This document shows positions 1-6,503 of a stretch of 10,681 nt of DNA, one piece after another (the first letter of the stretch is position 1; each line of letters opens with the position of its first letter). The position numbers were made by a program, and so were the translations under genes. The DNA comes from JAEMQF01 sp031396305 (GTDB taxonomy: Bacteria; Pseudomonadota; Gammaproteobacteria; Burkholderiales; Burkholderiaceae_C), in assembly GCA_031396305.1 (NCBI GenBank), contig JANNKM010000256.1:1-10681 (forward strand). Reading direction: 5' to 3'. The notes below the pieces were generated by a model that was given only the letters and a program-made list of their open reading frames with translations, was not told the origin of the DNA and searched no databases.

Positions 1-79
1 GCTGTCGAGTCCGAGCGCCTGACGGTCGCCGCAACCGGGGCAGCGCAACGCCCGGCCAATTGACCGGCAACAGGTGGGT

Positions 80-694
80 TCAGGCCGGCCGGGCCGAGCC
101 ACGCTGCCCCTGGGAGGGCCCAGGCCGACGCGCCCCCTGACCGCCTGAGCGCAGCGGCAGGCGCGCACTGGCCAGGCTGGAGAGGCACTGCGCGAGCGCC
201 TGCGCGGTGCAGGGTTTTTCGAGTGTGGCGTCGAATCCGTAGGTCTCGAGCAAGGAGTGCGCGCCGTCGAGCGGGCCATCGGTGTACACCACCACCGGCA
301 CACGCGCGCGGCCGCGTTCGGACTCGAACTGTCGGATTTCCCTGGTTGCCGCCAGGCCATCGAGCACGCGCAACGTCGGATCCATCAAGACCAGGTCGAA
401 CTCGATCCCGCAGGCCAGAGCGACCGCCTCGGCGCCATCGCCGGCAAACATCGGTGCCACTCCAAGTTCGGCAAACACTTGACTGGCAAGTCTGCGCGCC
501 TTCGGATCGTCATCGGCCACCAGGATTCTCAGGCGAGCGATCTCAAGTGCAGTGAGCGCAGCCGCGACCGACGACGGGGGCGATGTGGACAAGAAACCAG
601 GCTTGCGGTCGCCACCAAGGAACTGCCCGAGCCAGAGCCCGGCAGCGCCGAGCCAACTCCGCGAGTCGAGATTCGCGCCAGTGTTACGGTTCAT
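80..694 (-). CDS. Stand-alone response-regulator receiver protein (paralogue 1)
   Basis: This 204-residue protein has one CheY-like receiver domain (about residues 55-175) and no output domain. Visible landmarks are the acidic pair D61/D62 in LVADDDP, the phospho-acceptor D105 in LVLMDP, T138 in VVYTDG and K160 in LEKPC. Such proteins normally take phosphate from a histidine kinase, often a hybrid one, or act by protein contact. The N-terminal 50 residues carry a SWLG motif also present in the second receiver of this window. The C-terminal 30 residues are Gly/Arg/Pro-rich and look disordered. I chose the ATG at 694 over the one at 706. It puts SWLG at residue 13 (14 in the paralogue), leaves a GGA seven bases upstream, and equalises the distance to the shared upstream element. 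One oddity is that the usual D-x-x-M-P loop reads DPTLRV and the residue after T138 is Asp, so phosphotransfer may be altered. The kinase partner is not in the window. Confidence 0.88.
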   Translation of the reverse strand: MNRNTGANLDSRSWLGAAGLWLGQFLGGDRKPGFLSTSPPSSVAAALTALEIARLRILVADDDPKARRLASQVFAELGVAPMFAGDGAEAVALACGIEFDLVLMDPTLRVLDGLAATREIRQFESERGRARVPVVVYTDGPLDGAHSLLETYGFDATLEKPCTAQALAQCLSSLASARLPLRSGGQGARRPGPSQGQRGSARPA

Positions 695-762
695 GGACAG
701 GTCCATTCAAAAGTGAATGCGCGATCTTGGCCGTGCTGACAGTTTTGTTCCGTCCGCTGGCG

Positions 763-790
763 TACATAGCGCAGCAGACGACAGTGGCAA
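763..790 (-). promoter_or_regulatory. Candidate sigma70-type promoter of receiver 1
   Basis: Read on the minus strand, TTGCCA (785-790) is followed after 16 bases by TATGTA (763-768), giving 5/6 and 3/6 matches to the -35 and -10 consensus. The -10 lies inside a block also found upstream of the second receiver gene (core GCGCTATGT, then CG, CAGCG and AC). The implied 5' leader is about 60 bases. The assignment rests on this conservation and on position. A binding site with the partial dyad GTnCG-N4-CGnAC (752-765) is an alternative reading. Confidence 0.4.
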
Positions 791-938
791 CCCCTCAACA
801 GAATGCTTCGCGGGCGTGGCGCAGCCCGGCGTCGCTTTCGCCTGTGGGTCACCGCACAGACCGCGGCGCGCTGCGGGCGTAGATTGGCCTCGGGTCGGCG
901 CCCAGCGTGGCGTTCGATCATTCATCAACTCAAGCACC

Positions 939-944
939 AAAGGA
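939..944 (+). promoter_or_regulatory. Ribosome binding site of the CsbD-family gene
   Basis: AAAGGA lies six bases before the ATG at 951. This fixes the start against the longer in-frame extension reaching back to 717, whose N-terminal residues do not resemble the family. Confidence 0.75.
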
Positions 945-950
945 ACGCAC

Positions 951-1166
951 ATGAACTGGGACCGAATTGAAGGCAATTGGAAACAAGCCACCGGCAAGGC
1001 GAAAGAGCAATGGGGCAAGCTGACCGATGATGATCTGGACGTCGTCGCCGGTCGCCGTGACCAGCTCGCCGGCAAGATCCAGGAGCGCTACGGCGTCGCC
1101 AAGGACGAAGCCGAACGCCAGCTCTCCGCGTGGGAACGCGGGGCCAGCGAATCCTGGTTCAAGTGA
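951..1166 (+). CDS. CsbD-family small stress protein
   Basis: This 71-residue hydrophilic protein has the family's hallmark N-terminus MNWDRIEGNWKQ and the segment KAKEQWGKLTDDDLD. A second amphipathic half, RRDQLAGKIQERYG, follows, and the protein ends in SWFK as many proteobacterial homologues do. CsbD/YjbJ-type proteins are abundant, soluble, general-stress-induced proteins (sigma-B in Bacillus, RpoS-linked in enterics) of unknown molecular function. Length matches the family. The gene is transcribed divergently from receiver 1, with a shared upstream gap of about 250 bp, and converges on receiver 2. No stress-sigma promoter could be named with confidence in the gap. The family call is firm and the stress role is from known relatives. 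Confidence 0.95.
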   Translation: MNWDRIEGNWKQATGKAKEQWGKLTDDDLDVVAGRRDQLAGKIQERYGVAKDEAERQLSAWERGASESWFK

Positions 1167-1174
1167 TCCGAAGG

Positions 1175-1199
1175 GCCGGGGCTCTTGTGTCATCCCGGC
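1175..1199. terminator. Weak stem-loop between convergent genes
   Basis: GCCGGG (1175-1180) and CCCGGC (1194-1199) can pair across a 13-base loop in the 73-bp gap between the CsbD gene and receiver 2. There is no clear U-run on either side. The right arm belongs to GTCATCCCGGC, the same core as the palindrome cluster near 7700-7920, so it may be a decayed copy of that repeat serving as a terminator. Confidence 0.3.
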
Positions 1200-1239
1200 A
1201 TTGAGCGCCCAGGCCCTGACGAGCTCGCCCGACATCGAA

Positions 1240-1815
1240 TCAACCGGGTTGCGCTGGCCCGCCGCGGCCCGGGGTTCGCGCGTTGCCGACAACCCGGCCC
1301 GCCGGTAACCAGTGCAGCAGGCACTCCTGCAATTCGCGCGCGCGGCAGGGCTTTTCGAGAACGGCATCGATGCCCAGGTCGGCCCAGAAAGACTCGCAGC
1401 CGCTGTACACCGACGCCGTGTATGCCACCACGGGTACGCGCACGCGCGCGTGGTCGTCCTCGAAACGCCGAATTTTCCGGGTGGCCGAGAGGCCGTCCAG
1501 CACGGGCATCTGCAGGTCCATCAGGATCAGGTCGAACTCTGTCTCGCAAGCCATCGAATACGCTTCGCCGCCGTGCTGCGCCAGCCAGGTCGTCGCACCC
1601 ATCTTGTCCAGCATCGCGCGCGTCAAGACCTGCAGCGGCGGGTTGTCCTCGACGACCAGGATGCGCGGGGAGGTGGCGTCGGGCACGGTGCGCCCCAGAG
1701 TCGCCGACGTCGCGGCAGGGGTGGCGGCGGATGCATCGGACTGAACCAGCCGGTCCCAGGCGCCGCCGAGCCAACTCAGAATCGGCACAGATGTCTCGCG
1801 AATAGGGTCGTCCAT
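1240..1815 (-). CDS. Stand-alone response-regulator receiver protein (paralogue 2)
   Basis: This 191-residue protein has a canonical receiver domain (about residues 50-170): E56/D57 in LVVEDNP, phospho-acceptor D100 in ILMDLQMPVLDG, T133 in VAYTAS and K155 in LEKPC. No DNA-binding or enzymatic output domain follows. The sequence type (ATRKIRRFE, PVVAYTA) is closest to the receivers of hybrid sensor kinases. The N-terminus has SWLGGAWDRLVQ, matching SWLGAAGLWLGQ in paralogue 1, which points to duplication of a shared N-terminal extension. The ATG at 1815 is preceded by GAGG (1821-1824) at a five-base spacing. A longer frame to 1947 has no support. Unlike paralogue 1, all switch residues and the M-P turn are intact, so this copy is likely phosphorylatable. 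Its kinase is outside the window. Confidence 0.92.
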   Translation of the reverse strand: MDDPIRETSVPILSWLGGAWDRLVQSDASAATPAATSATLGRTVPDATSPRILVVEDNPPLQVLTRAMLDKMGATTWLAQHGGEAYSMACETEFDLILMDLQMPVLDGLSATRKIRRFEDDHARVRVPVVAYTASVYSGCESFWADLGIDAVLEKPCRARELQECLLHWLPAGRVVGNARTPGRGGPAQPG

Positions 1816-1885
1816 GCGAACCTCGTCGCAAAGCCGCAAGTAAACAAGCTTTGCACTGCGCACCCTTGGCGTCTGTACGCTGCCG

Positions 1886-1912
1886 AACATAGCGCTGCAC
1901 CGCGCCCCGCAA
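1886..1912 (-). promoter_or_regulatory. Candidate promoter/shared element of receiver 2
   Basis: On the minus strand, TATGTT (1886-1891) sits 15 bases after a poor -35-like TTGCGG (1907-1912). The -10 is embedded in the block shared with receiver 1 (19 of 24 bases identical, from CGCTATGT onward). The distance from this block to the start codon is 59 bases here and 57 for receiver 1. The partial dyad GTACG-CTGC-CGAAC (1875-1888) could instead be an operator. The weak -35 suggests an activator or an alternative sigma factor if this is a promoter. Confidence 0.35.
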
Positions 1913-2042
1913 GTTGACGGTCTTCGTGGGTTCGTTCGCCATGGCACAGACGCCAGCTTCGCCCGCCGCTACCCTGCTCTTCGGCTGGTTCTGCCCGCAG
2001 CAGCCGGGCCGAATCTCACCCTGCCCCAGGCACCGCAATGAC

Positions 2043-3002
2043 ATGACCCCACAAGAGTTGCTCCTGCCACTGCCGACAGCGCAGTGGGCCGAGTTCAGCC
2101 GGCAGCCGATGCTCGGGCGCCACCTGCTGGAGCGCAGCGACCTGTTTTGCGACGCGGCGCTGATCGAGTTGCTCGACCGCTTCCCGCGGCACAACATGCA
2201 CGCCCTGAACATGGGCGACGACCCGGAGCATCCCGAGCAAAACCGCCCCGCCTTGCATGCGGGAGTGAACGGCACTGAGCTGCTGCGCGCCGTGCGCCGC
2301 GGCCGCCTGTGGCTCAACCTCACCCATATCGAACAGGCCGATGCACGCTACCGCGCCTTGATTGACGCGCTGTATGTGGAGCTTGCGGCGCATGTGCCGG
2401 GCTTTCGTGCCCAGGCAAGCCAGGGCACGCTGCTCATCTCGTCACCGCGGGCGCTGGTGTACTACCACGTCGACGGGCCGGCCTCGGTGTTGTGGCACCT
2501 GCGCGGGCGCAAGCGCGTCTGGGTGTATCCGGCGAACCAACCGCGCTTTGTCGCCCGCGACGCGCTGGAGGACATCATTGCCGGTGCGCGCCATGAGTAC
2601 CTGCCCTTCAAGACCGCGTTCGACGACGCGGCGATGATTTCCGATCTCGAGCCCGGGCAATGGATTGCCTGGCCGCAGAACGCACCGCACCGCATCACGA
2701 ACCACGACAGCCTGAACGTGTCGCTGTCGACCGAGCACTTCACGGCGCGCAGCCGGCGCCGTTCGCGCGTGCACGCGGCGAACCGCTTCTTGCGCCTGCG
2801 CTTTGGCATGGTCGGCCTGTCGGCGCGCGAAGACGGAGCGGTGGCGCTGTTCAAGACAGTGCTGCATGCCGTGGCGCGCCGCACCGGCCTGGACCGCACG
2901 GCGCCGAAGCGCCACACGCCGACGCTTTACGTCGATGCCGACGCACCCGAAGGCGTGCGGCCTCTGTCGATGGCGGGCGAGCCGGCGCAGGTGGCGGCGT
3001 GA
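2043..3002 (+). CDS. JmjC/cupin-like protein, putative Fe(II)/2-oxoglutarate oxygenase
   Basis: This 319-residue protein has a jumonji/cupin-like core. The motif YYHVDGP (H142, D144) is followed by VLWHLRGRKRVWVYP, and a distal His (H216) sits in NAPHRI. This is the HxD...H facial triad used by JmjC-type hydroxylases to bind Fe(II). The WPQNAPHRITN strand and the later Arg/Lys-rich helix are typical of bacterial cupin-like proteins often annotated as jumonji. There is no signal peptide, so it is presumably cytoplasmic. Substrate is unknown; proteins, small molecules and sugar precursors are all possible. The ATG at 2043 is chosen because the in-frame extension upstream (from 1941 or 1914) is low in protein-like character and overlaps receiver 2 control sequences. 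Its ribosome site is weak. Its TGA overlaps the next gene's GTG, so the two are probably translationally coupled. Confidence 0.82.
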   Translation: MTPQELLLPLPTAQWAEFSRQPMLGRHLLERSDLFCDAALIELLDRFPRHNMHALNMGDDPEHPEQNRPALHAGVNGTELLRAVRRGRLWLNLTHIEQADARYRALIDALYVELAAHVPGFRAQASQGTLLISSPRALVYYHVDGPASVLWHLRGRKRVWVYPANQPRFVARDALEDIIAGARHEYLPFKTAFDDAAMISDLEPGQWIAWPQNAPHRITNHDSLNVSLSTEHFTARSRRRSRVHAANRFLRLRFGMVGLSAREDGAVALFKTVLHAVARRTGLDRTAPKRHTPTLYVDADAPEGVRPLSMAGEPAQVAA

Positions 3003-4303
3003 TCACGGTGCGCTGTTTCGACTCCTTCGCGCAGGCCGCCTTCGTGCGCGACGCGGCCGACGCGCTGAATCGCGACTCGGCGCGCCCCGACCCGTTTTCG
3101 ACCTTCAAGTTCTTCGAACACTTTTATCGTTGCGACGAATCGCATCCGGCCGGACGTGGCCTGCAACTATGGCTGCTGGCGGCATTTCGCGGTCAGCAGC
3201 TGGTCGGATACGCGGCGCTGCGCAGCGTCAAACGGCGCGTGCTCGGCGTCGCGACGACGCCGGTGCTCGGCTTCCTCGTCACGCGCGACTCCGACCGGCC
3301 GCACGTCGTGGCACGTGCCGAGGATCTCCCGGAAGTCAGCACCGCGTTTTACGCGCACCTGCTGGCGCGCCGCCGCGAATGGAGCCTGCTCGAGTTCCGG
3401 CAGCAGGACGGCACCTCGTCGCTGCGGCGACCGCCGTCCGAGGTCGATCTCACGCGGCACCTCGTGAGCGACTGGACCAGCCTGGAAAACGGCACGGTGC
3501 GAATCCGCTGGGCCACGTTGCGCGACTACTTCCAGGCGCTGCCGAAGAAGTTCCGCTCCAACCTCGCACGCCAGCTGCAAGGCCTGCTCGGCGCAGGCCG
3601 GGTCGAGTTGCTTGCGTCGTCGAACCCGCTCACGACGCCCGCGCTGTTCGAGCTCTACCTCGGCATCGAGCGCCGCAGCTGGAAGTCACAGGCGCAGGCG
3701 CACATCGCGCGCAACCCGTTGCGGACCGACTACTTCCGCGGGCTGCTCGGCGCCGATCAACCCATGCGCGTGTCGATTCACCTGCTGCTGCTCGATGGCG
3801 TGCCGATCGCCGGGCTCATCAACGGCACGTTTCTGGAGGGTTTGTACGCCCTGCACATGGTCTACGACGATCACTTCGCGCGCTTCGCACCCGGCTCGGC
3901 GACGATGCTGATGGGCGTGCGCGAAGCGATCGAAAGCGGCGCTTCATTCTTCAACCTGCTGTCGGGTTCGGGCTACTACAAGTCGCGCTGGCTGGCGGAC
4001 ATCACCGAGACCCGCGATGTCCAGATCTACCGGCGCGGCAGTTGGCTGTACTGGCGCCGCTGGGTCGGCGACCGGTTGCGCCGCCTGAGGCCGACTACCG
4101 GCCCGGCAGCGCCGCTGCAGTTCAATCCGGTACGGCGCGCGACCCAGGCGCGCGGGCCACGCGGCGCGCCATCTGTGGCCACGGCCGAACTGGAACGCAT
4201 CAGCACGCTCGTCGCGCAGGCCCGCGAAGGACAGGCTGAATTCCTGTCGGCGTCGGCTTTCGCGTCGATGCTGCCGCTCGGGCCGGCGCAGCCACCGGTG
4301 TAG
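2999..4303 (+). CDS. FemAB/CelD-like GNAT acyltransferase
   Basis: This 434-residue protein has the double-GNAT layout of FemAB/CelD (BioF2-like, Acetyltransf_6) proteins. The N-terminal half (about 10-165) is a degenerate acyltransferase fold. The C-terminal half (about 170-345) has the helix LPKKFRSNLARQL, the strand VSIHLLLLDGVPIAGLING and the segment YALHMVYDDHFARFAPGS, followed by GASFFNLLSGSGYYKSRW. Members acylate or aminoacylate surface polymers, lipids or proteins from acyl-CoA or aminoacyl-tRNA. Substrate cannot be read here. The GTG at 2999 is chosen because it overlaps the upstream TGA (GTGA) and has AGGTGG four bases before it; the frame stays open further upstream only in the shadow of the previous gene. 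The last 70 residues (after 365) are Arg/Ala-rich with no recognised domain. Strict coupling to a JmjC-like enzyme suggests both act on one substrate. Confidence 0.85.
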   Translation: MITVRCFDSFAQAAFVRDAADALNRDSARPDPFSTFKFFEHFYRCDESHPAGRGLQLWLLAAFRGQQLVGYAALRSVKRRVLGVATTPVLGFLVTRDSDRPHVVARAEDLPEVSTAFYAHLLARRREWSLLEFRQQDGTSSLRRPPSEVDLTRHLVSDWTSLENGTVRIRWATLRDYFQALPKKFRSNLARQLQGLLGAGRVELLASSNPLTTPALFELYLGIERRSWKSQAQAHIARNPLRTDYFRGLLGADQPMRVSIHLLLLDGVPIAGLINGTFLEGLYALHMVYDDHFARFAPGSATMLMGVREAIESGASFFNLLSGSGYYKSRWLADITETRDVQIYRRGSWLYWRRWVGDRLRRLRPTTGPAAPLQFNPVRRATQARGPRGAPSVATAELERISTLVAQAREGQAEFLSASAFASMLPLGPAQPPV

Positions 4304-4334
4304 AGCCGCGCCCAGGACGATCCGGTGGCTGTGC
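4286..4334 (+). terminator. 13-bp stem-loop around the acyltransferase stop codon
   Basis: Arms 4286-4298 (GCGCAGCCACCGG) and 4322-4334 (CCGGTGGCTGTGC) pair over 13 positions with one G-U wobble, around a 23-base loop that contains the TAG at 4301-4303. No U-run follows, so it is not a textbook intrinsic terminator. It could terminate with Rho, stabilise the 3' end of the message, or separate this pair from the lipoprotein genes downstream. Confidence 0.45.
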
Positions 4335-4379
4335 GCCGTCGCACCGACAGGAGCGCGCGCCCGGTCCAGACTCGACCCC

Positions 4380-6458
4380 GTGCACCCATTCCCGACACCT
4401 GCACCGCCAAAGAGATCCGGTCACCGACCTGACGAACCGCGCCGTGCGGGCTCGCCAAGCAGTGCGCTTCGGGCCGTCGCCGGGATGCTGCTTGCCACCC
4501 TTGCCGGCTGCTCAGGCGGCGGCGACAAGGAAGCGCCAAGCACGCCGACTGCCGATGACAACGTGGTGGCAGGAGCGCCCGCACCTGCACCTGCACCTGC
4601 ACCCGCTCCCGCTCCCGCTCCCGCTCCCGCTCCCGCACCCGCACCCGCACCTGCACCTGCACCGCCAGCGGCACCACCACCACCACCACCGACGATTTCG
4701 GTCAGCGTCGCGCCCGCGGCGGTGTCGATTTCGACGCTGCAGACGCAGAGTCTTGCGGCCACCGTCAGCAATGCCGCGAATCCGGCGGTGACGTGGTTTG
4801 TCGATGGCGTTCGCGGTGGCAATGCCGACATCGGCGTGATCTCGGCGCAGGGCCTTTACACACCGCCGCCGCGCCCGGCGAGCCATTCGATCACCGCGAC
4901 CAGCGTCGCGGACCCGCGGCGCAGCGCGAGTGCCAGCGTCGCAGTCACCCCATTGCGCGGCATGCTGACCTATCACAACGACAACGCACGCTCCGGCCAG
5001 AACCTGCAGGAGACGCTGCTCACGCCGGCCAACGTGAACGCCGCGAGCTTCGGGAAAATCGCCTCGTTTGCGGTGGATGGTTATGTCTACGCCCAGCCGC
5101 TCTACGTGGCAGACGTGCCGGTGGCCGGTCGCCTGCGCAATCTCGTGATCGTTGCCACCGAGCACAACAGCGTCTATGCGTTCGATGCCGACGACCGCAC
5201 CGGCACGCCGCTGTGGCAGCGCAGCTTCATCGACCCTGCAAGAGGCATCACCACCGTGCCGAGCGTCGATACGCAATGTGCCGACATCACTCCGGAGATT
5301 GGCATCACGAGCACTCCTGTGATCGACCCGATCACCGGCACGCTGTACGTGGTGGCGATGACCAAGGAGAACGGCGTGCACGCGCACCGCATCCACGCGC
5401 TTGACATCAAGACCGGCGCTGCGCTGTTCACCGCGGGAACGCTGATCCAGGCCTCGATCGCGGGGGCGTCAGTGCCCGACGACGGCACGGGGCGCCAGGT
5501 GTTCGCGTCGCTGCGCGAGAACCAGCGCGCGGCGCTGCTGCTGAGCAACAACGCCGTGCATGTGGCGTTCGGATCGTTCTGCGATGCCGGCGATCACCAC
5601 GGCTGGTTGCTGACGTACGACGCGACGACCTTGCGTCCCCGCAACGTCTTCAGTTCAACGCCGCGTGGCGTCGAGGGGGGAATCTGGCAAAGCGGCGGTG
5701 GCGCGGCGGCGGACGTGCAAGGCAACGTTTACGTCATCACCGGCGATGGCACCTTCGACGCGGCCTCGGGCGGCAGCAACTACGGCAATTCGATCCTCAA
5801 GCTCGCCCCTGCGGGCCTGACGGTGACCGACTACTTCACGCCGTACAACCAGTCCACCCTGCAGGCCGTGAATGCCGACCTGGGTGCCGGTGGCGCGATG
5901 CTGCTGCCGGATCAACCCGTCGGGCCGCCGCGCCTGCTGGTGGGCGCCGGCAAGCAAGGCATCGTGTACCTGCTGAACCGCGACAACCTGGGCAAGTTTC
6001 AGGTCGGCGACGACACCCAGGTCGTGCAATCGTTTCCCGCAGGCACCTGCGGTGCGGGCGCATGCGCGAATTTCAGCACGCCAGCGTATTTCAATGGCAT
6101 GGTCTACCTCGCGCCGGTGCGCGATCGGCTGAAGGCCTTCAGTCTGAGCAACGGCCTGCTGGCCCTGGCCAAACAATCGACGGTGACGTTCCCCTGGCCC
6201 GGCGCGACTGCCGTGGTGTCGGCGAACGCCTCGAGCAACGGCATCGTGTGGACCCTGGAAACGAACGGATCGGGCGCGCCGGCCGTGCTGCGTGCCCACG
6301 CTGCCGCCGACGTGTCGGTCGAACTCTTCAGCAGCGCCCAGAACGCGCTGCGCGACGCGCCGGGCCGGGCCGTCAAGTCCGCGGTACCGACGGTGTTCCG
6401 CGGCAAGGTCTACGTCGGGACGCAAGGCGTGGTCTCGGTTTACGGCTTGCTGCCCTAG
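4380..6458 (+). CDS. Lipoprotein with Ala-Pro linker, Ig-like domain and PQQ-type beta-propeller
   Basis: The signal peptide ends in LLATLAGC, with the lipidated Cys at residue 44, so the protein is predicted membrane-anchored and facing the periplasm or outside. A low-complexity stalk follows, with (Ala-Pro)15 at residues 66-95 and a Pro-rich run. An Ig-like (Big_2-type) domain spans about 106-190, recognisable from AVTWFVDGVRGGN and ISAQGLYTPP. From about 195 comes a PQQ/quinoprotein-like propeller beginning LTYHNDNARSGQN and containing VDGYVYAQPLYV (232-243) and EHNSVYAFDADDRTG. Such propellers mostly act as binding scaffolds. I do not see the full cofactor set of a PQQ alcohol dehydrogenase, so enzymatic activity is doubtful. 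The only in-frame starts before the lipobox are GTG 4380 and ATG 4485. The latter leaves an eight-residue signal, so GTG is preferred despite an unusually long, Pro-rich n-region and no obvious ribosome site. It is 45 bp from the next lipoprotein gene and probably co-transcribed with it. Confidence 0.85.
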   Translation: MHPFPTPAPPKRSGHRPDEPRRAGSPSSALRAVAGMLLATLAGCSGGGDKEAPSTPTADDNVVAGAPAPAPAPAPAPAPAPAPAPAPAPAPAPAPPAAPPPPPPTISVSVAPAAVSISTLQTQSLAATVSNAANPAVTWFVDGVRGGNADIGVISAQGLYTPPPRPASHSITATSVADPRRSASASVAVTPLRGMLTYHNDNARSGQNLQETLLTPANVNAASFGKIASFAVDGYVYAQPLYVADVPVAGRLRNLVIVATEHNSVYAFDADDRTGTPLWQRSFIDPARGITTVPSVDTQCADITPEIGITSTPVIDPITGTLYVVAMTKENGVHAHRIHALDIKTGAALFTAGTLIQASIAGASVPDDGTGRQVFASLRENQRAALLLSNNAVHVAFGSFCDAGDHHGWLLTYDATTLRPRNVFSSTPRGVEGGIWQSGGGAAADVQGNVYVITGDGTFDAASGGSNYGNSILKLAPAGLTVTDYFTPYNQSTLQAVNADLGAGGAMLLPDQPVGPPRLLVGAGKQGIVYLLNRDNLGKFQVGDDTQVVQSFPAGTCGAGACANFSTPAYFNGMVYLAPVRDRLKAFSLSNGLLALAKQSTVTFPWPGATAVVSANASSNGIVWTLETNGSGAPAVLRAHAAADVSVELFSSAQNALRDAPGRAVKSAVPTVFRGKVYVGTQGVVSVYGLLP
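4575..4664 (+). repeat. Hexanucleotide minisatellite encoding (Ala-Pro)15
   Basis: Fifteen six-base units run in frame: GCGCCC, then GCACCT x3, GCACCC x1, GCTCCC x5, GCACCC x2, GCACCT x2 and GCACCG. All encode Ala-Pro. The third- and sixth-base variants are grouped nearly symmetrically, as expected from stepwise slippage or unequal exchange from the centre. A CCA-rich run follows to 4690. Copy-number change in units of six bases would lengthen or shorten the stalk without shifting frame. Confidence 0.95.
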
Positions 6459-6503
6459 CCACCCGGCTTCTTTTTCCTGATTCACTCCGAAGAAAGAATC
6501 CTC

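Noticed and set aside
53..68. Near-palindrome CCGG-c-CAATTG-a-CCGG downstream of receiver 1 as terminator
   Set aside because: The arms are only four bases plus a self-complementary core, with no U-run. The remainder of 1-79 shows no gene start or end I can support.
742..950. Stress-sigma or sigma70 promoter for the CsbD gene
   Set aside because: No -35/-10 pair of adequate match and spacing was found on the plus strand. The gap presumably contains one, but I cannot place it.
1914..2042. N-terminal extension of the JmjC-like protein (TTG 1914 or ATG 1941)
   Set aside because: It adds an unstructured Pro-rich segment without a ribosome site and overlaps the upstream region of receiver 2. ATG 2043 gives a sensible N-terminus.
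2803..4239. Second long plus-strand frame overlapping the acyltransferase gene
   Set aside because: The product is Arg/Ala-rich shadow sequence, whereas the chosen frame has FemAB-like motifs and the GTGA overlap.
4027..4689. Minus-strand frame with alternating Val/Arg/Glu runs
   Set aside because: The runs are the reverse reading of the Ala-Pro hexamer array, so this is a repeat artefact.
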